Below, in pieces: positions 56,614-64,000 of a stretch of DNA of 64,000 bases. The translations under genes were made by a program, and so were the position numbers. The first letter of the stretch is position 1, and each line of letters opens with the position of its first letter. Below the pieces are notes generated by a model. The model had not been told where the DNA came from. It saw nothing but the letters and a program-made list of their open reading frames with translations, and searched no databases. The DNA comes from Methanocrinis alkalitolerans (lineage in GTDB: Archaea; Halobacteriota; Methanosarcinia; Methanotrichales; Methanotrichaceae), in the NCBI RefSeq assembly GCF_029167205.1, contig NZ_JARFPL010000005.1, positions 1 to 64,000 on the forward strand, written 5' to 3'.

Positions 56614-58346
56614 GCCCATCCTCTCCTCTCCCGGTAGATCTTCATCATAGTCTCCACCGTCTCGGGATCGACCATCCCCACCGTGGAGACGGTCTCGTAG
56701 AACCTGGCCGGTATCCTGGCCTTTTTCAGGTCGAAGCCCTCCCGCACCTTGAACCTGTACTTCTCTTCGAAGATCTTTCTTCCCAGGATCTCCAGATCCT
56801 CCACGCTCCTCTCGATCCCCACCGATCCCAGGGCCTCGATGATGTTCTCGGTGGAATAGACGCCTCGAGCAAAGAGGCAGCCAATGAGGGAGTTGTAGAC
56901 CCCCCTCGCGTCGTCCTCCTGGATGATGGCGTCGACCATCTCTTCGGGGCTGAGGCTCTTCTTCGCTGCCTTTTGGTCTATGCCGTATCCGGCGTTGTCC
57001 AGGTGGGAGTGCCTCACCCCCACGGTGAGGCCTACGATGGATGCGGGACCGGTGTGGTAGCCAGGAACCTCGTTTCCGCCGAGGGCCATGGCGAATTCCC
57101 TGCCGCCGTACTTTTCCGAGGCGACCTCGACCCCTTCTGCCAGGGCCGAATAGAACTCGTTCTTCTTCTTGACGATCTCGTCTATCGCCTTCAAATAGCC
57201 CTCGACGTCGTCCCATTTTAGGGCCAGGCCCAGGGTATCCTCGGTGGTTATGAGCCCCCGCTCCAGGGCCTCCGTCGCCCAGGCGAGGACGACTCCGGTG
57301 CTGATGGCGTCGATCCCCTGCCGCTCGCAGGCCTCAATCAGCTCTAAAATCCCCTCGGGAGAGGTGACGCCGAGGTTTGATCCCAGGGCGTAGATCAGCT
57401 CGAAGTCGTAGGATATCTTTCTGATCTCGTACTCGTGATGGCGGGAGAAGGAGGTCTTGAGCATACCGATGTGGATGCAGCCGATGGGGCAGTGGGCGCA
57501 GGATACCCTCCGGAATAGGTAGTTGTCGGCGAGAACCTCGCCGCTGATCTTCTCCGCCGCTTCGAAGCTGCTGTCTTGGAAGTTTCGGGTGGGAAGCCCT
57601 TTCAGCTGGTTTAAGACGTTGATGTTGATGGGGGTTCCGATGTCGTGATACTTCTCCATGGCGTCGGTCTTGACGACAGTCCTGTAGAGCTGGTTGTAGA
57701 TCTCCCTGTACCTTTTGGGGTCTGGGACCTCCACATCCTCCGTCCCCGAGACTACCATCGCCTTCAGGTTCTTCGAGCCGAAGACGGCGCCCAGGCCCAG
57801 CCTCCCGAAGTGTCTGTAAGTGTCGACGACGACCCCGGCGTACTTGACGAGCTGCTCGCCTCCGGGCCCGATCCTGATGATGCTTCTTCGGCCCACACCC
57901 TTCTCCACGTCGCGCAGGATGTAGCCGACGACGGTGGCGGGTATCCCCCATATCGACCTTGCGTCCTTGATCTTCACCTCGCCATCCCTGATGGAGATGT
58001 AGCAGGGCCGGTCTGCTGCGCCCCTGATGACTATCGCCTCATGGCCTGCGAACCTCATGGACATGGCGAGCCTCCCGCCGGCGTAGGACTCCCCCAGCTC
58101 GCCGTTGAGGGGGGATTTGAAGGTCGCAACGGTCTTGGTCATCGCCGGAAATAGGGCGGTGAGCGGTCCGATCCCGAATATTATGGGCGCCTCCGGCGAG
58201 AGGGGGTCTGTTCCTTGCGGACACTCTTCCAGGAGGAGCTGGGTCGCCACACCGGTTCCCCCCAGCCACTCCTCAAAGAGGTCGCCCCTATCCTCGACGA
58301 AGCTCTCCTTTTTGTCGAGATCGATGTAAAGAACTCTTCTGAGCAT
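56610..58346 (-). CDS. Tungsten aldehyde:ferredoxin oxidoreductase family enzyme
   Basis: A 578-residue AOR-family enzyme. AOR enzymes oxidise aldehydes to acids and reduce ferredoxin, with a bis-pterin tungsten site and a 4Fe-4S cluster. CAHCPIGCIHIG (about 290) holds three cluster Cys, and SLIGCLFARGVYS (about 500) the fourth. GPLTALFPAMTKTVATFKSP, GESYAGGRLAMSMRFAGHEA and FGRLGLGAVFGSKNLKAMVV are family landmarks. It is clearly AOR-type; whether it acts on glyceraldehyde-3-phosphate (GAPOR) or another aldehyde is unknown. ATG 58346 has AAAGGAGGTG upstream. Confidence 0.92.
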   Translation of the reverse strand: MLRRVLYIDLDKKESFVEDRGDLFEEWLGGTGVATQLLLEECPQGTDPLSPEAPIIFGIGPLTALFPAMTKTVATFKSPLNGELGESYAGGRLAMSMRFAGHEAIVIRGAADRPCYISIRDGEVKIKDARSIWGIPATVVGYILRDVEKGVGRRSIIRIGPGGEQLVKYAGVVVDTYRHFGRLGLGAVFGSKNLKAMVVSGTEDVEVPDPKRYREIYNQLYRTVVKTDAMEKYHDIGTPININVLNQLKGLPTRNFQDSSFEAAEKISGEVLADNYLFRRVSCAHCPIGCIHIGMLKTSFSRHHEYEIRKISYDFELIYALGSNLGVTSPEGILELIEACERQGIDAISTGVVLAWATEALERGLITTEDTLGLALKWDDVEGYLKAIDEIVKKKNEFYSALAEGVEVASEKYGGREFAMALGGNEVPGYHTGPASIVGLTVGVRHSHLDNAGYGIDQKAAKKSLSPEEMVDAIIQEDDARGVYNSLIGCLFARGVYSTENIIEALGSVGIERSVEDLEILGRKIFEEKYRFKVREGFDLKKARIPARFYETVSTVGMVDPETVETMMKIYRERRGWA

Positions 58347-58373
58347 CCGTTCCACCTCCTTTCCCGATAATCT

Positions 58374-58847
58374 TCACTCCTCCACCTCTTCCATCTCCAG
58401 GACCCCGTGGGGGCAGAAGGCGACGCATGCTCCGCAGTGCTTGCACTTGATCGCCTTCCCTTCAGCGTCCATGGATATCGCCCGTATGAGGCAGGCGTCG
58501 GCGCAGGCACCGCACCCGTCACAGAGGTCCTTCTTGAAGACGACCCTCCCGTCCCCCCTCTTCTCCAGCGCCCCCCGGGGGCAGGCCGCAACGCATGGAG
58601 GGTCTTTGCAGGCGCGGCAGATCACCACGGCGAAGTCCCCTTCCAGCCCCCCCTGGGTCTTCACCCTGATGGCGCTCCTGTCGAGGGAGGCTCGGCCAGC
58701 GTTGATCCTGCTGCAGGCGAACATGCAGGAGAGGCAACCGATGCACCGTTCGGGGTGGGCGACCTTCAGCCTCCTCCTCTTCCTCTTGGCCCTCTCCGGG
58801 GGGGCCTCCTTCGACTCCCCGCCGGTCCCAGCTTCAGCCTCTTTCAT
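58374..58847 (-). CDS. Polyferredoxin (four 4Fe-4S clusters) paired with AOR
   Basis: A 157-residue iron-sulfur protein with sixteen Cys: CIGCLSCMFACS, CRACKDPPCVAACP, CDGCGACADACL and CKHCGACVAFCP. These are the HycB/DMSO-reductase-type electron-transfer subunits often encoded next to AOR in anaerobes; it would carry electrons from the AOR to a ferredoxin or heterodisulfide pathway. An N-terminal Glu/Lys-rich tail (about 35 residues) precedes the clusters. I start at ATG 58847. The tandem 14-bp repeats at 58923-58953 lie in its promoter. Confidence 0.9.
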   Translation of the reverse strand: MKEAEAGTGGESKEAPPERAKRKRRRLKVAHPERCIGCLSCMFACSRINAGRASLDRSAIRVKTQGGLEGDFAVVICRACKDPPCVAACPRGALEKRGDGRVVFKKDLCDGCGACADACLIRAISMDAEGKAIKCKHCGACVAFCPHGVLEMEEVEE

Positions 58848-58922
58848 AGCTCCTTTACCTTCCTCAAAAGATCGCGGTCGCATCTTCGCTGAATGGAGAA
58901 CGGCTTGGCCGGTCCATCCCTC

Positions 58923-58953
58923 CGTGCCGACCTAAACTTCGTGCCGACCTAAA
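58923..58953 (-). promoter_or_regulatory. Tandem 14-bp repeat, likely operator of the AOR operon
   Basis: TTTAGGTCGGCACG (minus strand) occurs twice with a 17-bp period, at 58940-58953 and 58923-58936. It lies between a TATA-like TTAATAATTATG (near 58965) and the start codon, where repressor binding would block transcription. Confidence 0.5.
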
Positions 58954-59091
58954 ATTAGTTCGCATAATTATTAATCATTTCTAGTCCCCCGAGGGGCGGC
59001 GGAGAGGTCGGCAGCAGGTGGATCATCGGTGGAAGAGGGGCCGTCTGAAACGGCTGGTCTCTAAACCTCCCCCCTAGGCCGCCGTCGGAAC

Positions 59092-60204
59092 TCACTTGGC
59101 GTCTTCGAACCTCTTGCCCAGGGCATCGAGGACGTGGGGGAGGGTGGTGTACTCCATATCCTCCATGGGGAGCCTGTGGGGCTCGAAGGGACCGTGCCTT
59201 CTCATGTAGTCTGTGACCTCGTGGACCCTCTGCCTGGTGAGGTCGAAGGCGGGGTCTCTGAAAAGGTCGACGGGGCCGATGAGCATCCCTCTCGCGATCT
59301 GGAACCCCGCGGCTATGACCCTGGGGGGTCCGTCGAACCTGGTGCAGATGGCGTCCTCGAAGGCGCAGGGCATCAGGGGGCCGTTGTGGCTCCCTCTCAT
59401 CCATCCGCTGACGAGGTGGCCGAGGGAGAAGGGCTCCAGGACCTCTCCAAGAGCGGGAAGCCCAGACTGGGCCCTTACCAGGGCGACGGGGTCGTCCTTT
59501 CCTACGTAGGTCCCCGCCGTCTGGTAGAGCTTCTCGGTGCTGATGACGGCGGCGGCCTCGTCTCCGGGGAGCTTCCCTGCTTTGGGGTAGACCCTCTTGA
59601 TGACGTACCTGCTCTTGGCGCCGATGAGGGCGAGGATGTCGTACATCTCCGCAGGAGAGTCCATCAGAACCTTCTTGTGCTCCATGATATCCCAGATCTC
59701 GAAGATGAACCCCCCGTGGATGTTGGGGTCGATGACGAGGCCAGCGGTGTTGAAGGGGTCGGCGAAGATCTTGAATATGGGGAGGTTGAAGGCCCCCGGC
59801 TCGGTCTTGTCCATCATGAAGGCGACTACCGGCTCCGCGCCCCGCTCGGCGAACTCCATCTCTGCGACTCCGGGCCCCATCCCCTTGATGTTGCCGCAGA
59901 AGGCGTCGCATAGGAGGTCCTGGCCGGCGCCGTAGAGCTTCAGCTCCTCGGCCTTCTCCGTCGCCTTGCACATCACCTCCCAGGCCAGGCCGTGGATCTC
60001 GGCGTTGTCCTCACCCAGACTGTGGGTCATCAGGAGCTGGAGGTCGTCGCCGACGGACATCACCTTGAAGTCTATGATCTTTCCATTGGCCTTCTCCTGG
60101 GCAAGAGACGACTCGGCGATCTCCTTCAGAGCCGGGTGAACGGTGGCGTGTCCGGGCCATCCTCCGACGTCTGCCTTGATTAAGCTGATAGTGATTTTGC
60201 TCAT
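59092..60204 (-). CDS. Fructose-1,6-bisphosphate aldolase/phosphatase
   Basis: A 370-residue bifunctional gluconeogenic enzyme of archaea that condenses triose phosphates and then dephosphorylates FBP. Landmarks: ITISLIKADVGGWPGHATVH (about 3), metal-site GDDLQLLMTH (about 52), DAFCGNIKGMGPGVAEMEF, DKTEPGAFNLPIFKIFADPF, and VSGWMRGSHNGPLMPC (about 265) with PRVIAAGFQI. GAGGGGA is six bases before ATG 60204. It is transcribed away from the RuBisCO gene. Confidence 0.95.
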   Translation of the reverse strand: MSKITISLIKADVGGWPGHATVHPALKEIAESSLAQEKANGKIIDFKVMSVGDDLQLLMTHSLGEDNAEIHGLAWEVMCKATEKAEELKLYGAGQDLLCDAFCGNIKGMGPGVAEMEFAERGAEPVVAFMMDKTEPGAFNLPIFKIFADPFNTAGLVIDPNIHGGFIFEIWDIMEHKKVLMDSPAEMYDILALIGAKSRYVIKRVYPKAGKLPGDEAAAVISTEKLYQTAGTYVGKDDPVALVRAQSGLPALGEVLEPFSLGHLVSGWMRGSHNGPLMPCAFEDAICTRFDGPPRVIAAGFQIARGMLIGPVDLFRDPAFDLTRQRVHEVTDYMRRHGPFEPHRLPMEDMEYTTLPHVLDALGKRFEDAK

Positions 60205-60525
60205 TTACAATCCCCTCTATCCGGTCGACCCTTCTAATCGAAATCGAGATCTTTAACCCCCCCAACCGCCTTTGGCCGATGACTGACAAGGGGAGCGTTG
60301 ATTCGGATCGTTGCCAACCGGTCGCGGTGATTCTATTGCATCACGCTGTACCTGAACCCTTTTACCTGTTACGGTTCCGTTTTTTTACACCCAGATCCCG
60401 AAAGGGTCGGTTATCGATGGTATCCTCTATTCCGGGGCCGGGACTGGGGCCCGTGAATCGGAGAGGTCCAGAGAGTTTTATTACGGGGGAGGGCCACCTC
60501 ATACGTTGAGGAGCGTTCGAGGATT
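60205..60525. promoter_or_regulatory. Divergent promoter region between FBP aldolase/phosphatase and RuBisCO
   Basis: A 321-bp gap. A minus-strand TATA-like GGTTAAAGAT near 60248 serves the aldolase/phosphatase, and TTTTATTA at 60476-60483 serves RuBisCO about 45 bases before its ATG. GGGGCCGGGACTGGGGCCC near 60435-60453 is a GC-rich inverted segment. I see no gene. Confidence 0.5.
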
Positions 60526-61695
60526 ATGGAAGTCATAGCAAAATATCGCGTCGAGACCGATCTTCCCATTGAGAAGGCCGCAGAGGCTATCGCGGCGGAG
60601 CAGTCGACGGGGACCTGGACCGATGTAGAGCGTGAGAAGCTGGCATCTGACCTCTCGGCCCGGGTCGTGAGGGCGGAGGGAAACTTCGCGTACGTCGCCT
60701 TCCCCGAAGAACTCTTCGAGGCCGGGAATATGCCTCAGTACCTCTCCGTCGTGGCCGGAAACCTCTTCGGCCTCGGAGACCTCAAGAAGGTCCGGCTCCT
60801 GGACGTCATCTTCCCCCAGAGCCTCGTCTCGGCTCACAAAGGTCCGAGGTTCGGCATAAAGGAGGCCCGGAAGATCCTCGGGGTCTTCGACCGTCCCCTG
60901 GTGGGGACGATCATCAAGCCGAAGGTGGGGCTCAGCCCCAGAGAGACCGCAGAGGTGGCGGGGCAGGCGGTGCGGGGCGGCCTCGACCTCATCAAGGATG
61001 ACGAGACCCTCACCGACCAGTCCTTCTGCCCCATGGACGAGAGGGTGGAGGCGGTGATGGCGGAGCTATCGAAGGTCGAGGAAGAGACCGGGAAGAAGGC
61101 GTTCTACGCCGTCAACGTCACCAGTGGCGCCGAGGAGATCCTGGGGCGGGCCGAGGAGGTCATCGATCGCGGTGCCAACATGGTGATGGTGGACGTCCTC
61201 ACATCGGGCTTCTCCGCCCTGGAGGTCCTCTCCCGAGGGGTAAAGGTACCCGTCCACGTCCACAGGACGATGCACGGAGCCTTCACCCGGGACAGAAGTC
61301 ACGGGATATCGATGATACCGATATCCAGGCTCGTTCGGATGGCTGGGGGAACGAACCTCCATACCGGAAGCTACCTCGGCAAGATGGCCGGCGACAGGGA
61401 GGAGAACGACCGGTGCAGGGACGCCCTGCGGGACGAATGGTACGGCCTATCCCCAGTCTTCCCCGTCGCTTCAGGGGGCGTCCACCCCGGGAACGTCCGT
61501 CCCAACCTCGAAGGCTACGGGACCGACTGCATAGTCCAGGCGGGGGGCGGGGTCCACGGCCACCCATGGGGGACGACCGGCGGCGCGAAGGCGATGGTCC
61601 AGGCTGTGGAGGCCTGGATCGCCGGCGTATCGGAGGAGGAGTACGCCAGAAGCCACAAAGAGCTGGAAGCGGCGTTGAAGTTGTGGTCCCGGTGA
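60526..61695 (+). CDS. Form III-like RuBisCO large subunit, short
   Basis: A 389-residue RuBisCO homologue that adds CO2 to ribulose-1,5-bisphosphate. Active-site elements are kept: GTIIKPKVGLSP (about 128), carbamylated Lys in GLDLIKDDETL (about 157), HRTMHGAFTRDRSHG (about 247), loop 6 Lys in LHTGSYLGKMAGD (about 285), VASGGVHPGNV and QAGGGVHGHPWGTTGG. It is about 40-50 residues shorter than usual form III proteins, mainly at the N terminus. With ribose-1,5-bisphosphate isomerase it can complete AMP salvage to 3-phosphoglycerate. Confidence 0.93.
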   Translation: MEVIAKYRVETDLPIEKAAEAIAAEQSTGTWTDVEREKLASDLSARVVRAEGNFAYVAFPEELFEAGNMPQYLSVVAGNLFGLGDLKKVRLLDVIFPQSLVSAHKGPRFGIKEARKILGVFDRPLVGTIIKPKVGLSPRETAEVAGQAVRGGLDLIKDDETLTDQSFCPMDERVEAVMAELSKVEEETGKKAFYAVNVTSGAEEILGRAEEVIDRGANMVMVDVLTSGFSALEVLSRGVKVPVHVHRTMHGAFTRDRSHGISMIPISRLVRMAGGTNLHTGSYLGKMAGDREENDRCRDALRDEWYGLSPVFPVASGGVHPGNVRPNLEGYGTDCIVQAGGGVHGHPWGTTGGAKAMVQAVEAWIAGVSEEEYARSHKELEAALKLWSR

Positions 61696-61737
61696 GATAT
61701 TCCAGAACGGGAGACGATGTACCCCAAAACCGAAGAG

Positions 61738-61746
61738 TTTATATTG
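61738..61746 (+). promoter_or_regulatory. TATA box of the A-type ATP synthase operon
   Basis: TTTATATTG, 94 bases before the subunit H ATG, is a good archaeal TATA element. Transcription from about 61770 would give a 70-base leader. The RuBisCO stop is 43 bases upstream, so this is the first gene of the operon. Confidence 0.5.
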
Positions 61747-61839
61747 TTACATGTTATGAGGAGAGAGCGTTTATCACAGCTTGAGTGATTGTAGCGCTGT
61801 CTGAAAACGGTAAAGATGTAGTGAGGGTAGAGGGATCAG

Positions 61840-62166
61840 ATGACGAGACACGAAATCTTATCGAAGATTAAGCAGGCGGAAGCCGATGCTCAAGCCAGCA
61901 TCGAGCGGGCCCAACAAGAGCGAGACAAGCGAATCGCCGATGCCACTGTCGAAGCGACGAACATTGTGAGAAACGCCGAGGCTGAATCGCAAGAGTATTA
62001 TGAAAAGCGTCTTGCAGACGCCAACAACGCAGTTCAGTCCAAGAAGCAGTCGATCATCGATGAAGGGATGAAGAGCGTAAATGCGATGAGGGGCAACGCC
62101 AGCGCGAAGGTGGACAAAGCAGTAGAACATCTATTAAAGGAGTTTATGGGGTTGTTGCATGCTTAG
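61840..62166 (+). CDS. A-type ATP synthase subunit H
   Basis: A 108-residue highly helical protein that forms the peripheral stalk with subunit E. The heptad-rich EILSKIKQAEADAQASIERA, DATVEATNIVRNAEAESQEY and DNAVQSKKQSII-like segments make one long coiled coil. No transmembrane part. Its last codons overlap the subunit I start (ATG 62159 lies inside it), so the two are coupled. Confidence 0.92.
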   Translation: MTRHEILSKIKQAEADAQASIERAQQERDKRIADATVEATNIVRNAEAESQEYYEKRLADANNAVQSKKQSIIDEGMKSVNAMRGNASAKVDKAVEHLLKEFMGLLHA

Positions 62167-64000
62167 ACCCGTTGAGATGAGTCGTGTTGTCGTCGCCGGG
62201 TCGAATAAGGTTGTAGAACCTATCATAGAGAAGTTGCACGAGATGAACCTGTTGCACCTCGTCAACTATTCTGGTGCTGATGAATCCTTCGAGATGGGCA
62301 AGTCCCTGGAAAAGGCTTCTTTATACGCCGAACAGCTCATAAAGCTCCGGTCCATCGAGAGATACCTGGATATCAGCGACAAGATGCCTGACAAACAGTT
62401 CCCAGAGTCTCAGGTCCTCTCGCAGATGGACGGGATCCTCGGCAGCGTCGGCGACGATGTTATCGCTACCGCCGAGCGGATCGCTGAGATCGATAACGAG
62501 ATCAAGGTCAAGCAGGATCAGGCCAAGTCCCTGAAACCCCTGGCCGGGCTTCCGCTTGATCTGGAGCTTTTATACGGCTACGACTCCCTCGCAGCTTTTG
62601 TGGGGACCGTCGCATCTCCCGTAGAGGCCGACGTCTCGAAGGTCTCATACGTCAACGAGGTATTCTCTTCAACTTCAGGTGGAACGAACGCTGTGGCGGT
62701 CTTCGTGCCGGTGGAGAAGGCAGGAGATGTTTCAGCGGTTCTCTCTGAGCACGGGTTCTCTGAGGTATCCGTACCCCGGGGACTGACCGGAAGCGTCGCC
62801 GGTGCCATAAGCACCCTCGAGTCCGACGCCAAGAGGCTGGAGGGAGAGAAGGCGCCGCTGGAGAAGAAGCTGAAGGATCTCAAAGCTCAGCACGAGGACC
62901 TTATTCTGGCCATCGACGAGCACATATCGATACAGTCCCAGAAGGCTGAGTCGCCCCTGAGGTTCGCCTCGACGGAGAACGCCTTCGTAGTCGACGGTTG
63001 GGTGCCTACCGGTCAGTTCGATATGATGAAGAAGGAACTGGAGAGCGTATCTGGGAGCCGGGTCCAGGTAGAGATGCTGGAGAGTTCCGAGGCTGAGAAG
63101 CTCGTCGAGGGCGGCGAGGACATCCCCACAAAGATGGACAACCCCAAGGTGGTCCGACCCTTCGAGCTGATCACGCGGCTCTTTGCCATTCCTGAGTACA
63201 AGGAGTTCGACCCGACGCCTCTGATATTCGTCTTCTTCCCGCTGATGTTCGGCCTGATCTTGGGAGATGTAGGGTACGGATTGATCATATTCCTCGTCAT
63301 GCTGATGCTCCGGCGAAAGTTCAGGACGCCAGGCTGGCAGTCTCTGATAAGCATCGTCATGATATCGAGCATATGGGCTATAATATTCGGTATCCTATTC
63401 GGAGAGTTCTTCGGGCCACTCGGATTGTGGGCCTACATATTCAGTGGCGCTCACCACGTGGGGCTTCTGGGGACGGTGGCCCATCCGCACAGCATCGGCA
63501 TCGACTTTGGACCTGAATTCTACGGTCCCCTTGGAAGGATTGGCCCCACAATTGCCGGCTTTGCTGGCCCCGTATTCCCGATGTTCAGGTTGGAGACCGC
63601 CTCTGTTCTTGTGTTGATCGGGATCAGCCTATTCATCGGCGTCATCCACACGGGCGTTGGTTCTATCCTGGGCGTAAAGAACGAGCTGGCGTACGGTGAG
63701 AAGAAGCACGCCTACTTCGAGAGGCTCCCCGTGCTCCTCTTCCAGGTCTTCTTCGTCGTTGGTCTTCTGGGAATGATCATTGGGGGATTGAGCCATCCGC
63801 TCGTAATCTTGAGCGCGGTGATCCTCGTCGTTTCCATAGGCATGATGGTGAAGGGTCCCGAAGGGGTCATGGGCGTAACTCACGTGCCCTTCTTTGTGAG
63901 CAACCTGATATCCTACCTGCGACTTCTGGCCATAGGCCTCGCATCGGTGGGCGTCGCTTTCGCTGCAAACCAGCTGGCATTCTACGTTGCGATGCCGATG
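62159..64000 (+). CDS. A-type ATP synthase subunit I (a-subunit), cut by window end
   Basis: The first 614 residues of the membrane proton/sodium-path subunit. The N-terminal half (MLRPVEMSRVVVAGSNKVVE, about 1-340) is the soluble stalk-binding domain with coiled coils. From about 345 (FVFFPLMFGLILGDVGYGLI) several transmembrane helices follow. ISYLRLLAIGLASVGVAFAA at about 583 holds the essential Arg of the ion channel. No stop is reached by 64000. ATG 62159 overlaps the end of subunit H by eight bases. Confidence 0.95.
   Translation, partial: MLRPVEMSRVVVAGSNKVVEPIIEKLHEMNLLHLVNYSGADESFEMGKSLEKASLYAEQLIKLRSIERYLDISDKMPDKQFPESQVLSQMDGILGSVGDDVIATAERIAEIDNEIKVKQDQAKSLKPLAGLPLDLELLYGYDSLAAFVGTVASPVEADVSKVSYVNEVFSSTSGGTNAVAVFVPVEKAGDVSAVLSEHGFSEVSVPRGLTGSVAGAISTLESDAKRLEGEKAPLEKKLKDLKAQHEDLILAIDEHISIQSQKAESPLRFASTENAFVVDGWVPTGQFDMMKKELESVSGSRVQVEMLESSEAEKLVEGGEDIPTKMDNPKVVRPFELITRLFAIPEYKEFDPTPLIFVFFPLMFGLILGDVGYGLIIFLVMLMLRRKFRTPGWQSLISIVMISSIWAIIFGILFGEFFGPLGLWAYIFSGAHHVGLLGTVAHPHSIGIDFGPEFYGPLGRIGPTIAGFAGPVFPMFRLETASVLVLIGISLFIGVIHTGVGSILGVKNELAYGEKKHAYFERLPVLLFQVFFVVGLLGMIIGGLSHPLVILSAVILVVSIGMMVKGPEGVMGVTHVPFFVSNLISYLRLLAIGLASVGVAFAANQLAFYVAMPM

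Overview
The window looks like the chromosome of a GC-rich methanogenic archaeon of the Methanosarcinales type, most likely a Methanothrix (Methanosaeta) relative. The genus is inference. The support is the MC1 chromosomal protein, two methanofuran genes (mfnD, mfnE), cobyric acid synthase, pyruvate carboxylase subunit B, an archaeal ether-lipid prenyltransferase, archaeal-type ProRS and GluRS, DtdA, an A-type ATP synthase operon, a form III-like RuBisCO, archaeal FBP aldolase/phosphatase, TATA boxes upstream of many genes, and tRNA genes without encoded CCA.

Layout. 1-6.1 kb: a possible transposase tail, secreted or repeat proteins, cbiP and a DUF5320 protein. 6.3-11.8 kb: a UbiA/glycosyltransferase pair, tRNA-Ala(GGC), LysE, SpoIIM, proS and mfnD. 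11.8-14.8 kb: an accessory island at the 3' end of mfnD, with three HicBA toxin-antitoxin modules, repeated blocks that carry copies of the mfnD 3' end, and two MITE-like insertions. 14.8-31.6 kb: housekeeping genes (purB, dtdA, DGGGP synthase, gltX, mfnE, aEF-1beta, tRNA-Ala(CGC), endA, cysC, MC1).

32.7-40.8 kb: a nickel/cobalt ECF transporter locus. cbiM, cbiQ and cbiO sit with two small single-pass secreted proteins and five secreted DUF4198 proteins, and every secreted member has a His at or next to the predicted mature N terminus. 41-43.2 kb: three tandem DUF1699 paralogues with a shared promoter layout. 43.6-54.7 kb: mixed metabolism (pycB, argB, ribose-1,5-bisphosphate isomerase), decayed toxin-antitoxin remnants, a third MITE-like element and cell-surface proteins.

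54.7-61.7 kb: a sugar-phosphate and carbon block. A minus-strand run encodes a polyferredoxin, a tungsten aldehyde ferredoxin oxidoreductase, a PfkB sugar kinase and a class I aldolase, followed by a DUF255 thioredoxin protein. Beside it lie FBP aldolase/phosphatase and a divergent RuBisCO, with ribose-1,5-bisphosphate isomerase 10 kb away. The window ends inside the A-type ATP synthase operon (subunit H, then subunit I, cut by the window edge).

The most interesting points are the mfnD/HicBA/MITE island, the expanded DUF4198 nickel locus with a CTG-initiated cbiO, the AOR-kinase-aldolase operon, a divergent GAPDH-like protein, and two candidate structured RNAs.
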